34,887 bases of DNA, from positions 1 through 34,887 of the forward strand of contig CAMIKG010000052.1 of the NCBI GenBank assembly GCA_946221915.1, written 5' to 3'. Source of the stretch: an uncultured Erwinia sp. Its GTDB lineage: Bacteria > Pseudomonadota > Gammaproteobacteria > Enterobacterales > Enterobacteriaceae. Positions 1 through 8,125 of the stretch are shown in pieces. A program made the position numbers and the translations under genes. The notes below the pieces were generated by a model. That model had not been told where the DNA came from. It did no database searches and was given only the letters and a program-made list of their open reading frames with translations. Positions within the stretch are counted from its first letter, which is position 1; each line of letters starts with the position of its first letter.

Positions 1-48
1 CCTGACGGCTGACAAGTGTTTATTGCAAAAAAATAACTGACAGATGAC

Positions 49-70
49 TTTTTCGACAAAAGTCGAAAAA
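49..70. repeat. Perfect inverted repeat upstream of hsrA
   Basis: A 9-bp perfect inverted repeat (TTTTTCGAC and GTCGAAAAA) is separated by AAAA, about 60 bp upstream of the hsrA start. It could be an operator for a dimeric regulator or the remnant of a terminator from the gene to the left. No clean U-tract follows it on either strand, so I favour a binding site but cannot name the protein. The rest of the first 132 bases is AT-rich with no gene visible. Confidence 0.4.
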
Positions 71-132
71 ACACCCTTTTAATGTGTATATTTCACTCTA
101 ATTAATGAAATCAGGGATAAAAAGGACGTTCA

Positions 133-1536
133 ATGATTAAATCCGCGCGCAGTATGGCCGGTCTCCCCTGGATTGCCGCCATGGCGTTTTTTATGCAGGC
201 GCTGGATGCCACTATCCTCAATACCGCGCTACCGGCCATCGCACAAAGCCTGCAGCGCTCTCCACTGGCGATGCAATCTGCCGTGATCAGCTACACCCTG
301 ACGGTGGCGATGCTAATTCCGGTCAGTGGCTGGCTTGCCGATCGCTATGGTACGCGGAAAGTCTTTATTACCGCCGTATCCCTATTTACCTTCGGCTCGC
401 TGACCTGCGCGCTGTCTGGCTCTTTAGGCATGCTGGTGATTTCGCGCGTTATCCAGGGCGTGGGCGGGGCGATGATGATGCCGGTTGCCCGTCTGGCGTT
501 ACTGCGGGCTTACCCACGTAGCGAACTGTTGCCGGTGCTTAACTTTGTCACCATGCCTGGCCTGGTGGGGCCGATTCTGGGTCCACTGCTCGGCGGGTTG
601 CTGGTGACTTACGCCACATGGCACTGGATTTTCCTGATTAACATTCCCATCGGCATACTTGGCATCCTGTACGCGCGTAAATATATGCCGGACTTCACCA
701 CACCACGCCGTCGTTTTGATCTGCTGGGCTTTTTACTGTTTGGTTTTGGTCTGGTGTTGCTGTCGAGCGGAATTGAGTTACTCGGTGAGCAGATTGTCGG
801 TGGCGGTGTGGCTCTCGCCGTATTGCTGGCGGGTGTGTTATTACTTCTCTTCTATATATGGCATGCGCTGCGTCACCCGGCGCCGCTGATCGCGCTACCA
901 ATGTTTAAAACCCGCACCTTTTCAGTCGGCATCGCCGGCAATATCGCCGCGCGTCTGGGGACTGGCTGCGTTCCCTTCCTGATGCCGCTGATGCTGCAGG
1001 TCGCCTTTAATTACTCCGCCGTTCTCGCCGGCTGCATGATGGCGCCGACCGCGATCGGTTCCATCCTTGCCAAGTCAACCGTTACCCGGGTATTACGCAG
1101 CTTTGGTTATCGTAAGACACTGGTTGGCATCACGACGATTATTGGCATGCTGATCGCGACCTTTGCCTTACAGTCACCGGGAGCAGGCATTGTGATTCTG
1201 GTAGTGCCGCTGTTCCTGCTGGGTATGGCGATGTCGACGCAGTTTACTGCGATGAACACCATCACGCTGGCCGATCTGACTGATGAAAACGCCAGCAGTG
1301 GCAACAGTATGCTGGCGGTGACACAACAGCTGGCAATCGGCTTTGGCGTAGCGGTCAGCGCCGCGGTGCTGCGGCTGTATCAGAGTTTCGACGGAACGAC
1401 GGTGCAACATTTCCATGCCACGTTCCTGACCATGGGCGTCGTCACGGTGCTGTCGGGACTGGTATTTATGCTGTTAAAACCGGGAGACGGCCGTCATCTG
1501 ATTAACGACCGTGAGAAACGTAAGAAGAAAGGTTAA
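133..1536 (+). CDS. hsrA: HsrA-like MFS transporter (DHA2, 14-TM type)
   Basis: This is a 467-residue inner-membrane protein of the major facilitator superfamily, DHA2 drug:H+ antiporter group, closely similar along its length to E. coli HsrA (YieO). The N-terminal segment SMAGLPWIAAMAFFMQALD opens TM1. The loop after TM2 has the family motif A form GWLADRYGTRK near residue 70, and a GPILGPLLGG motif C-like segment lies near residue 145. The tail is basic (REKRKKKG). An AAGGA ribosome site sits shortly before the ATG. Its stop codon overlaps that of the convergent rbsR by a few bases, the same hsrA-rbsR arrangement as in E. coli. In E. coli the gene is linked by overexpression to homocysteine and growth-phase phenotypes. 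The natural substrate is unknown and cannot be read from the sequence. Confidence 0.9.
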   Translation: MIKSARSMAGLPWIAAMAFFMQALDATILNTALPAIAQSLQRSPLAMQSAVISYTLTVAMLIPVSGWLADRYGTRKVFITAVSLFTFGSLTCALSGSLGMLVISRVIQGVGGAMMMPVARLALLRAYPRSELLPVLNFVTMPGLVGPILGPLLGGLLVTYATWHWIFLINIPIGILGILYARKYMPDFTTPRRRFDLLGFLLFGFGLVLLSSGIELLGEQIVGGGVALAVLLAGVLLLLFYIWHALRHPAPLIALPMFKTRTFSVGIAGNIAARLGTGCVPFLMPLMLQVAFNYSAVLAGCMMAPTAIGSILAKSTVTRVLRSFGYRKTLVGITTIIGMLIATFALQSPGAGIVILVVPLFLLGMAMSTQFTAMNTITLADLTDENASSGNSMLAVTQQLAIGFGVAVSAAVLRLYQSFDGTTVQHFHATFLTMGVVTVLSGLVFMLLKPGDGRHLINDREKRKKKG

Positions 1537-2534
1537 ATCTCGCCGACGGAAGCGCGTTCGATTAATTCTGGCGTCAGCACCAGCAACTGCGGGCTGACGC
1601 CAGGATCGGCCAGCCGGTGAATCAGCGCGTCTATCGCCAGTTCGCCGAGTTCATCTTTCGGCTGATGAATGGTGGTTAATGGCGGTGTCATATAGCGCGC
1701 CAGCTCGATATTATCGTAGCCGATCACTGCCATATCCTGCGGCACTGACAACCCTGCCTGATACAGAGCGTGATACACCCCAACCGCCATCGCGTCATTG
1801 CTGGTAAATACCGCTTGTGGCGCCGGATTGAGCGACAACAGCTGGTTCATGGCGTTAAAACCACCCTGAAACTCAAAGTCACTGTTAATGATATAGCCCG
1901 GCAAAATCGGTAATCCAGCCGCGGCCATCGCCTGCTTGTAACCCTCAAGGCGCAAACGGGCAGGCGTTTTGTCCTGCGGCCCGGCGATACAGGCAATACG
2001 CGTGTAGCCGCGCGAAATCAGGTAGGCGGTGGCCTGTTCGCCACCGAGCAGTGAGTTATCCTGAATCAGATCGCTGTCGCCTTCAAACGGCGCCCAGTCC
2101 ATCATCACCGTCGGAATACTGGGGTAACGTTTCAGAATATCTTCTGAAGGGAGATGGCTTTCAGTACACATGATCAGCAAACCATCCACCCGTTTCTGCA
2201 ACAGCGTTTCCAGACTGCGGTTCATGCGCTCTTCGTCGCCTTCGGTATTGCATAACACCAGACTGTAGCCACGTTCATAGCAGCTGTTCTCCACGCCGCG
2301 CACCACTTCAGAATAGAAGGGGTTGCTGCTGGCGGTCAGCAGCATACCAATAGTGTGGGTCTGGTTGATTTTAAGGCTACGCGCCAGTGCGGAAGGCGCA
2401 TAATTCAGCTCGCTGATGGCCGCCTCAATTTTTTCCCGCACCGCATCGCTAACAAAGCGATTGTTATTAATTACGTGTGAGACCGTTGAGGTAGAGACGC
2501 CCGCTAAACGGGCGACATCTTTCATAGTGGCCAA
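1533..2534 (-). CDS. rbsR: Ribose operon repressor RbsR (LacI family)
   Basis: This 333-residue LacI/GalR-family repressor is very similar to E. coli RbsR. The N-terminal helix-turn-helix (TMKDVARLAGVSTSTVSHVIN, residues 3-23) binds the palindromic operator, and the hinge region contains YAPSALARSLK. The remaining ~270 residues form the periplasmic-binding-protein-like core that senses ribose. It is the last gene of the leftward rbs operon, starting 5 bp after the rbsK stop, so it is probably cotranscribed. It should repress the operon at the two CGAAACGTTTCG palindromes upstream of rbsD. E. coli RbsR also touches purine genes; that extension to this species is inference. Confidence 0.95.
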   Translation of the reverse strand: MATMKDVARLAGVSTSTVSHVINNNRFVSDAVREKIEAAISELNYAPSALARSLKINQTHTIGMLLTASSNPFYSEVVRGVENSCYERGYSLVLCNTEGDEERMNRSLETLLQKRVDGLLIMCTESHLPSEDILKRYPSIPTVMMDWAPFEGDSDLIQDNSLLGGEQATAYLISRGYTRIACIAGPQDKTPARLRLEGYKQAMAAAGLPILPGYIINSDFEFQGGFNAMNQLLSLNPAPQAVFTSNDAMAVGVYHALYQAGLSVPQDMAVIGYDNIELARYMTPPLTTIHQPKDELGELAIDALIHRLADPGVSPQLLVLTPELIERASVGEI

Positions 2535-2539
2535 GCGGT

Positions 2540-3469
2540 TTACTCCTGCTGTTGCAAGAAGCTATCAATCTCTTCGCGCCATGGCACCGAAGGCTGTGCC
2601 CCCGGACGGGTGACGGCAATCGCCGCAGCAGCATGGGCAAAACGCACGGCTTTTTCCATTGGCTGCTGTTCCAGCAGTGCGGTGATCAACGCGCCGTTAA
2701 AGGTATCGCCTGCCGCAATGGTATCGACGGCCTTAACGCGGAAACCGGCAATTCGCTGGCCCTGGCCGTTATCACTTAACCAGACACCACGGCTGCCAAG
2801 GGTGATCAGCACTTTACCAATCCCTTTTGCATGTAATGCTGCCGCCGCGCGCGCCGCATCTTCATCGGATTTCACCGCAATACCGGTCAGGATCTCCGCT
2901 TCTGTTTCATTCGGCGTGATCATATCCACCAGCGACAGCAGTTCATCAGACAGTTCAGTCGCCGGAGCGGGGTTGAGGATAACCTGAGTCTGGTGCTGAT
3001 GCGCAATACGCGCCGCTGCCAGTACGCTCTCCAGCGGAGATTCCAGCTGCATCAGCAGCGCCGAAGCATTGGCAATAGTCTGCTGATGACGCTCAACCCG
3101 CTGCGGCGTTAACGCAGCATTGGCGCCAGCATGGATGGCAATCGAGTTTTCGCCTTCACCATTAACAAAAATTAGCGCCACGCCGGTGGAGTTGTCGTCA
3201 ATAATTTCAACGGGCGAGACATCAATACGATCACTGGCCAGCTGCTCGCGTACGCGATGACCCACATCATCTGCACCAACGCAGGCAATAAAGGCGATAT
3301 CCGCGCCGCTGCGACCAGCAGCCACCGCCTGATTCGCACCTTTGCCGCCAAAGGCGACCTGATACTGCTTGCCGATGACCGTCTCGCCCGGACGCGGAAA
3401 CTGCGCCAGATTGAGGATATGGTCGGCATTGATGCTGCCAAGTACAGCCAGTTTACCGGTTTTAGTCAT
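2540..3469 (-). CDS. rbsK: Ribokinase
   Basis: RbsK phosphorylates D-ribose at O5 using ATP to give ribose-5-phosphate for the pentose phosphate pathway. The protein belongs to the PfkB/ribokinase family: the substrate signature GGKGANQAVAAGR lies at residues 41-53 and the ATP/anion-hole motif AAGDTFNGA has the catalytic base D255. I chose the internal ATG that gives 309 residues, the E. coli length. It has an AGGA site 9 bp upstream and begins MTKTGKLAVLGSINADH, while an in-frame start 27 bp further upstream has no ribosome site and would lie inside the preceding terminator hairpin. It lies between rbsB and rbsR. The terminator in front of it should lower its expression relative to rbsB. Confidence 0.95.
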   Translation of the reverse strand: MTKTGKLAVLGSINADHILNLAQFPRPGETVIGKQYQVAFGGKGANQAVAAGRSGADIAFIACVGADDVGHRVREQLASDRIDVSPVEIIDDNSTGVALIFVNGEGENSIAIHAGANAALTPQRVERHQQTIANASALLMQLESPLESVLAAARIAHQHQTQVILNPAPATELSDELLSLVDMITPNETEAEILTGIAVKSDEDAARAAAALHAKGIGKVLITLGSRGVWLSDNGQGQRIAGFRVKAVDTIAAGDTFNGALITALLEQQPMEKAVRFAHAAAAIAVTRPGAQPSVPWREEIDSFLQQQE

Positions 3470-3483
3470 ACATATATGTCCTG

Positions 3484-3512
3484 AAAAACGCGCCACCGCA
3501 ACGGGTGGCGCG
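3484..3512 (-). terminator. Intrinsic terminator between rbsB and rbsK
   Basis: Read leftwards, the segment forms a perfect 9-bp GC stem (CGCGCCACC with GGTGGCGCG, 6-base loop) followed by five U residues. It lies just after the rbsB stop. It should partly end rbsDACB transcripts, giving more binding protein than kinase. In E. coli the rbsB 3' end yields the Hfq-bound sRNA RbsZ, so an equivalent RNA is possible here, but no sequence match was tested. Confidence 0.8.
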
Positions 3513-3532
3513 GCGCCCTGCTTTTCTTTGAT

Positions 3533-4408
3533 TTATTTAGTAACCAGCTTCAGATCGACCGGGTTGATCGCTCTGACTTTTTCGCCTTTCAGCACTTTAT
3601 CCGCGGTCTGCACGCCGATAACGCCGATCTGCTCTGGCAGCTGTGCCACGGTCGCACCCAGTTTGCCGCCTTCAACCGCTTTCACGCCGTCGTCGGTGCC
3701 ATCAAAGCCCACCACCAGCACATCAGATTTACCCGCAGTCTGCAGTGCACGTACTGCACCCAGCGCCATTTCGTCGTTCTGCGCGAACACAGCCTGAACG
3801 TCCGGGTGTGCGGTCAGCAGGTTCTGCATCACGTTCAGACCTTTAGTACGGTCGAAGTCAGCAGGCTGGCTGGCGAGGATGTTGAATTTGTGCGCATCAG
3901 CAGCCTGTTTGAAACCTTCGCCACGCTCACGCGCTGCGGAAGTACCGGCGATGCCCTGCAGTTCGATGATTTTGGCGTTTTCGCCTACTTTCTTGGCGAT
4001 GAAGTCACCGGCCATTTTACCGCCGAAACGGTTATCAGACGCCACGTGGCTCACCACGGTGCCCTGCGCCGCCACACGGTCAAGGGTAATCACCGGGATT
4101 TTCGCCTGGTTAGCCAGTTTCACCGCGTTACCCACGGCATCGGAATCCGTTGGGTTAATCAGCACCAGCTTAGTGCCGCGAACGGTCAGGTCCTGCACGT
4201 TCGCCAGCTCTTTCGCCGGGTTATTCTGTGAATCCAGTACCACCAGGTTATAACCCAGTTTGTCGGCTTCTTTCTGTGCGCCATCCTTAAGAGAAACAAA
4301 GAACGGATTGTTTAAAGTAGAAACCACTAAAGCAATAGTATCTTTTGCCAGCGCGTTGGCACTCAGCGTCGCGCCCAGCAATACAGCAAGTGCAGTCAAT
4401 TTTTTCAT
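3533..4408 (-). CDS. rbsB: Ribose ABC transporter periplasmic binding protein
   Basis: RbsB captures D-ribose in the periplasm and delivers it to the RbsC/RbsA importer; in E. coli it also serves the Trg chemoreceptor. The 291-residue precursor begins with a typical Sec signal peptide (MKKLTALAVLLGATLSANALA, cleaved before KDTIAL). The mature part is the type I periplasmic-binding fold, with STLNNPFF near the N-terminus and FAQNDEMALGA, VVGFDGTDDG and the ending PVDLKLVTK as in E. coli. It is the fourth gene of the leftward operon, 27 bp after rbsC, with a GGAAA ribosome site. It ends in a strong terminator hairpin, which fits the high expression usual for binding proteins. Confidence 0.96.
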   Translation of the reverse strand: MKKLTALAVLLGATLSANALAKDTIALVVSTLNNPFFVSLKDGAQKEADKLGYNLVVLDSQNNPAKELANVQDLTVRGTKLVLINPTDSDAVGNAVKLANQAKIPVITLDRVAAQGTVVSHVASDNRFGGKMAGDFIAKKVGENAKIIELQGIAGTSAARERGEGFKQAADAHKFNILASQPADFDRTKGLNVMQNLLTAHPDVQAVFAQNDEMALGAVRALQTAGKSDVLVVGFDGTDDGVKAVEGGKLGATVAQLPEQIGVIGVQTADKVLKGEKVRAINPVDLKLVTK

Positions 4409-4435
4409 TTGTTATTTCCAGTCAGGGATTGAGAG

Positions 4436-5407
4436 TTATTTACTGCTTTTGTTGTCCACCAGCACCGCCAGCAGAATCACGACTGCTTTAACGATCATCT
4501 GGTAGTATGAGGATACACCTAACAGATTGAGCCCATTATTCAAAAAGCCAAGGATTAATGCGCCAATTAACGTCCCTACGATACGTCCTTTACCACCCGC
4601 CAGACTGGTTCCACCCAGTACCACCGCCGCGATAGCATCCAGTTCATAACCGGTACCCGCCGTTGGCTGGGCCGAAGAGAGACGCGCCACTTCAATGGTG
4701 CCCGCCAGCGCCGCCAGCATGCCGCACAGTGAGTAAACGATCACTTTCACGCGGTTGACATTGATACCCGACAGCTGGGTCGCCGCTTCGTTACCGCCGA
4801 GAGCATAGATATAGCGGCCCAGACGCGTGTGATGCAGCATGTACCATGCCAGCAGGAACACGATAGCCATCAGCCAAACCGGGGTAGGAATGCCCAGCGG
4901 GCGGCCGATGCCGAACCAGCCAAACAGATCGGCATTGTCATTGAAACCGGTATTCACCGGACTGCCATCGGTATACACCATGGTGACGCCACGCAGTAAC
5001 AGCATCATCACCAGGGTGGCGATAAACGCCTGCACTTTGCCGCGCGCGACAATGGTGCCGGTAATGCCGCCAATAAAGGCGCCCAGCGCCAGCGATGCCG
5101 CCACGGCCACCAGCGCATTCACTTCCAGTCCAACAATCGATGCCGCCACCGCGCCGGTCAGCGCCAGCAGTGAACCCACCGACAGGTCGATGCCGGAGGT
5201 CAGGATCACCAGCGTCATGCCCACCGCCATAATGGCGTTCACCGAAGTCTGCTGCAGAATATTGAACAGGTTATTGACGGTGAAAAAGTTCGGGCTGAGG
5301 CTGGAAACGATGGCGATCAGCACGATCAGCGCAATCAGCGATTTCTGCTCCAGCAGCCAGGCTTTACTCAGAAAGCGGCGGCGTGCAGGTAAAATTTGCG
5401 TACTCAT
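4436..5407 (-). CDS. rbsC: Ribose ABC transporter permease
   Basis: This 323-residue integral membrane permease forms the homodimeric channel of the ribose importer. It has many hydrophobic helices, the conserved TSGIDLSVGSLLALTGA segment of sugar permeases near residue 70, and the cytoplasmic coupling region ALGGNEAATQLSGINVNRVK near residues 203-222 that contacts RbsA. The start codon overlaps the rbsA stop (ATGA), so the two are translationally coupled. The product is close to E. coli RbsC in length (321) and sequence. Confidence 0.96.
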   Translation of the reverse strand: MSTQILPARRRFLSKAWLLEQKSLIALIVLIAIVSSLSPNFFTVNNLFNILQQTSVNAIMAVGMTLVILTSGIDLSVGSLLALTGAVAASIVGLEVNALVAVAASLALGAFIGGITGTIVARGKVQAFIATLVMMLLLRGVTMVYTDGSPVNTGFNDNADLFGWFGIGRPLGIPTPVWLMAIVFLLAWYMLHHTRLGRYIYALGGNEAATQLSGINVNRVKVIVYSLCGMLAALAGTIEVARLSSAQPTAGTGYELDAIAAVVLGGTSLAGGKGRIVGTLIGALILGFLNNGLNLLGVSSYYQMIVKAVVILLAVLVDNKSSK

Positions 5408-6915
5408 AGATGTGCTAACTCCTCGCTGTGTTGCTTGCCTACTGCTGCCGCCATCAGGACTTCCTGGGTGGCTTGTTCAATCGGGAAATTACCGTTCAGG
5501 CGGCCTTCATGCATCACCAGAATGCGGTCACTCATGCCGAGCACTTCCGGCATTTCGGACGACACCAGAATGATGCTCAGCCCCTCTTGTTTAAACTGGT
5601 TAATCAACTGATAAATCTCTTTCTTCGCGCCGACGTCGACCCCACGGGTCGGTTCATCGAGGATTAACACCTTCGGACGAGTCATCAGACCGCGCGCGAT
5701 CGCCACTTTCTGCTGATTACCGCCAGACAGCAGGCCGATTGGCTGCTCCATCGACGGCGTTTTCACATTAAACAGGCGGATAAAGTCGCTTACTGCGGTC
5801 ACTTCTTCGGCATGTTTCAGGCGTCCGCCGCCGTGGCTGAAGTAGTTGAGCGCCGTCAGCGACATGTTCTCTTTCACCGACATGCCGAGCACCAGGCCAT
5901 CACGCTTACGGTCTTCGGAGATATAGACGATGCCGCTGGCCAGTCCCTGCTGTGGTGTCTGGGTTTGCACGTCGCTGCCATCAAGGTTGACCGTACCGCT
6001 GGTGCGCGGCAGTGCGCCATACAGAACTTTCATCAGTTCGGTGCGTCCGGCGCCCATCAGCCCGGCCACACCCAAAATTTCGCCCTTGCGCAGGGTAAAG
6101 CTGACGTTATCAATACCCGGACCACAGAGGTTTTCCACTTTCAGACGCACGTCACCCGGCGCTTTATCCAGGCGCGGATACTGATCTTCCAGCTTACGAC
6201 CCACCATCATTTCGATCAGCGACTCTTCGCTCAGGCTGTCCACCGTACGCTCGGCGATAAACTGGCCGTCGCGGAACACGGTAACGTCATCACAAATCTC
6301 GAAAATCTCTTTCATGCGATGCGAGATATAGACGATGCCGCAGCCCTGGGCTTTCAGCTCGTTGATCACCCGAAACAGCGAGACGGTTTCGGTATCGGTC
6401 AGGGCATCGGTCGGCTCATCCATGATGATCACTTTGGATTCAAAGCTGAGCACCTTGGCGATTTCCACCATCTGCTGGTCACCGATCGACAACTCGCCCA
6501 CCAGCTTATGGCTGTTAAAACGCAGATTCAGGCGTTGCAGCAGCGCATCCGCGGCGGCGTACATTTTTTTCCACTGGATACGGCCAAAACGGTTAACGAA
6601 TTCGCGACCGAGAAAAATGTTTTCCGCAATGGTTAACTGCGGAATCAGATTCAGTTCCTGGTGAATAATGCCAATCCCGGCTTCCTGTGACGCTTTCGGT
6701 CCGTTAAAGCTGGTCTCTTTGCCCAGCCACTGCAGCGAACCGGCATCACGGGTATAGATCCCGGTGAGCACTTTCATCATGGTGGATTTTCCAGCGCCAT
6801 TTTCCCCCACCAGCGCCATCACGCGGCCAGGATAAACGGAGAGTGAAGCGCCGGAGAGCGCTTTTACGCCGGGAAAGGATTTTTCAATGTCTTTTAATTG
6901 CAGTAACGGTTGCAT
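5404..6915 (-). CDS. rbsA: Ribose ABC transporter ATP-binding protein (double NBD)
   Basis: This 503-residue cytoplasmic ATPase powers ribose import and carries two tandem ABC domains. The N-terminal domain has a full Walker A (GENGAGKST, residues 37-45), the signature LSIGDQQMVEIAK and Walker B VIIMDEPTDAL. The C-terminal domain has the degenerate Walker A typical of RbsA/MglA (GLMGAGRTE, Arg in place of Lys), with signature LSGGNQQKVAIAR and Walker B VLILDEPTRGVD. Only one fully active ATP site is therefore expected, as in the family. It follows rbsD by 7 bp and overlaps rbsC. Confidence 0.96.
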   Translation of the reverse strand: MQPLLQLKDIEKSFPGVKALSGASLSVYPGRVMALVGENGAGKSTMMKVLTGIYTRDAGSLQWLGKETSFNGPKASQEAGIGIIHQELNLIPQLTIAENIFLGREFVNRFGRIQWKKMYAAADALLQRLNLRFNSHKLVGELSIGDQQMVEIAKVLSFESKVIIMDEPTDALTDTETVSLFRVINELKAQGCGIVYISHRMKEIFEICDDVTVFRDGQFIAERTVDSLSEESLIEMMVGRKLEDQYPRLDKAPGDVRLKVENLCGPGIDNVSFTLRKGEILGVAGLMGAGRTELMKVLYGALPRTSGTVNLDGSDVQTQTPQQGLASGIVYISEDRKRDGLVLGMSVKENMSLTALNYFSHGGGRLKHAEEVTAVSDFIRLFNVKTPSMEQPIGLLSGGNQQKVAIARGLMTRPKVLILDEPTRGVDVGAKKEIYQLINQFKQEGLSIILVSSEMPEVLGMSDRILVMHEGRLNGNFPIEQATQEVLMAAAVGKQHSEELAHL

Positions 6916-6922
6916 GCCAGCC

Positions 6923-7342
6923 TCAGAAGGTCACGCCAGCGACCAGGATGACATTCGCATACGGGGAACACTCCCCGCTGCGAATGACCGCCTGACTGCG
7001 CTGAGTTTGTTGTTTGAACTGTTCATGACTGGTGTAACGGATACTGATGGTATTTCCCTGAAGTTGTTGCAAGGATTCGAGCACAGCGAGCAGTTCGTTA
7101 TGGAGTTGCGGATTATGCTGCTTGATCTCCTCCGCAATAATGGCGCTCTCAACCTGCATCTCTTTCGTCACGATTTCGGTTACCTGCAAAAACGTGGGGA
7201 TACCGTGCGTCAGCGCCAGATCTATACGCTGTGGGCCAGCAGGAACAGGCAAACCCGCATCGCAGATCACCAGGCTATCGGTATGTCCCAGACGGGAAAC
7301 CACATGAGAAATTTCAGAATTCAGTAATGCGCCTTTTTTCAT
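6923..7342 (-). CDS. rbsD: D-ribose pyranase
   Basis: RbsD interconverts the beta-pyran and beta-furan forms of ribose, supplying the furanose form needed by ribokinase. The 139-residue protein matches E. coli RbsD from MKKGALLNSEISHVVSRLGHTD onwards, and H20 in RLGHTD is the conserved catalytic histidine. It is the first gene of the operon. A GGAG ribosome site precedes the ATG, and an operator palindrome lies about 13 bp upstream of the start codon, in the transcribed leader. Confidence 0.95.
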   Translation of the reverse strand: MKKGALLNSEISHVVSRLGHTDSLVICDAGLPVPAGPQRIDLALTHGIPTFLQVTEIVTKEMQVESAIIAEEIKQHNPQLHNELLAVLESLQQLQGNTISIRYTSHEQFKQQTQRSQAVIRSGECSPYANVILVAGVTF

Positions 7343-7354
7343 CTTTCACTCCAG

Positions 7355-7370
7355 AGCGAAACGTTTCGCT
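7355..7370. promoter_or_regulatory. RbsR operator O1 (perfect palindrome)
   Basis: AGCGAAACGTTTCGCT is a perfect 16-bp palindrome of the LacI-family type and matches the core of the known E. coli rbs operator. It lies between the predicted -10 element and the rbsD start, so bound repressor would block transcription initiation or early elongation. Confidence 0.9.
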
Positions 7371-7377
7371 AAGATGG

Positions 7378-7405
7378 AGTGTAGAAAATGCACGGCGGAA
7401 AACAA
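7378..7405 (-). promoter_or_regulatory. Predicted rbsD promoter
   Basis: Read leftwards, TTGTTT (7400-7405) and TACACT (7378-7383) are separated by 16 bp and end 7 bp before operator O1. A TGTGA half-site at 7423-7427 is a possible CRP contact about 45 bp upstream of the -10. CRP control of rbs is established in E. coli; this site has only one good half. Confidence 0.6.
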
Positions 7406-7434
7406 TGAAGTTTTGATGAATTTGTGATCGCCAT

Positions 7435-7446
7435 CGAAACGTTTCG
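7435..7446. promoter_or_regulatory. Second RbsR-type operator O2
   Basis: CGAAACGTTTCG repeats the 12-bp core of O1, with its centre 78 bp away. The flanks differ (AT before it, CTGG after it), so it is a separate site rather than a long duplication. Two sites at this spacing could allow repression by a DNA loop or dual binding upstream of the promoter. Confidence 0.75.
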
Positions 7447-7485
7447 CTGGCGGGAGAAAAAATTTGCCTTAAGCGGCAGAAGGGG

Positions 7486-7509
7486 CCGGGCCAGCGATCG
7501 CTGACCCGG
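7486..7509. repeat. GC palindrome after ygiW
   Basis: This 24-bp near-perfect palindrome (one mismatch, centred on GCGATCGC) lies 17 bp downstream of the ygiW stop. Read leftwards it would form a strong hairpin, but only CCCCTTCT follows, so it is at best a weak intrinsic terminator. It may be a transcript-end stabiliser. Confidence 0.5.
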
Positions 7510-7526
7510 TGAGTAAAACGACGTGA

Positions 7527-7922
7527 TTACTGAATCTTACTGACGCGCTTCACATCCAGCTCGACAGAATTGAAGTCTTTATCCAGCTCGCCCTGCAGTT
7601 CGACTTTGTCAGCAGGCGACACGGTCAGGCCGTCCCAGCGCTTGTGGTCTATTTCCACGGTCATGGTGCCGGTGGCGTCGCGGAAGGTGTAGTCTTCATC
7701 ACCCACGCGCTTTTCGATATTGCCGCGCAGCGTCACCCAGCTGTCATCTTTCATATCCTGCGCCTGTTTTACCGTGACCACGCTGCCATTCGGGCCACTA
7801 AAACCCCCTTTTTGTACCTGCGCGGCTGGCGCGTTCGGGTCAACAAATCCCCCCTGCTGTGCAGCCAGCACAGGCGTGGATACCAGAGCAGCAATGGCTA
7901 ATAAAGCGGCGGTCTTTTTCAT
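7527..7922 (-). CDS. ygiW: YgiW-like periplasmic BOF (OB-fold) stress protein
   Basis: This small secreted protein belongs to the bacterial OB-fold (BOF) family and is closely similar to E. coli YgiW (also called VisP). A Sec signal peptide MKKTAALLAIAALVSTPVLA precedes AQQGGF; the mature part has GGFSGPNGSVVTVKQAQ and the OB-fold strands DDSWVTLRGNIEKR, YTFRDATGTMTVEIDHKRW and VELQGELDKDFNSVELDVKRV. I placed the start at the ATG giving 131 residues, with GAGG 8 bp upstream; an in-frame GTG three codons earlier overlaps this spacer. It is divergent from qseBC, its usual neighbour in E. coli. In Salmonella VisP is linked to stress resistance and peptidoglycan binding. Confidence 0.9.
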   Translation of the reverse strand: MKKTAALLAIAALVSTPVLAAQQGGFVDPNAPAAQVQKGGFSGPNGSVVTVKQAQDMKDDSWVTLRGNIEKRVGDEDYTFRDATGTMTVEIDHKRWDGLTVSPADKVELQGELDKDFNSVELDVKRVSKIQ

Positions 7923-7982
7923 ATTATTCACCTCAGTTCAGGATGGGTAAGTTGTCTGTGGCGCTTATTAAAACAAAGGGTT

Positions 7983-7999
7983 CTTAACAGGATCTTAAG
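7983..7999. promoter_or_regulatory. PmrA/QseB-type direct-repeat box in the ygiW-qseB interval
   Basis: CTTAAC and CTTAAG are separated by AGGAT, matching the YTTAAK-N5-YTTAAK box recognised by PmrA- and QseB-like response regulators. The site lies in the intergenic region shared by ygiW and qseB and is embedded in a wider inverted repeat (GTTCTTAA and TTAAGAAC). It probably mediates QseB control of ygiW and autoregulation of qseBC. Confidence 0.7.
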
Positions 8000-8125
8000 A
8001 ACTCAGGCATACCGACTTTATTTTGCGTTCCTGTAATAAACGCCCGATTTTGCGCGTTTTACCCTGTACAGGTGGCCTTGCGGTTACGTATAACTGCCCT
8101 GTTACCGCAGCAGAAAGAGACGCCG

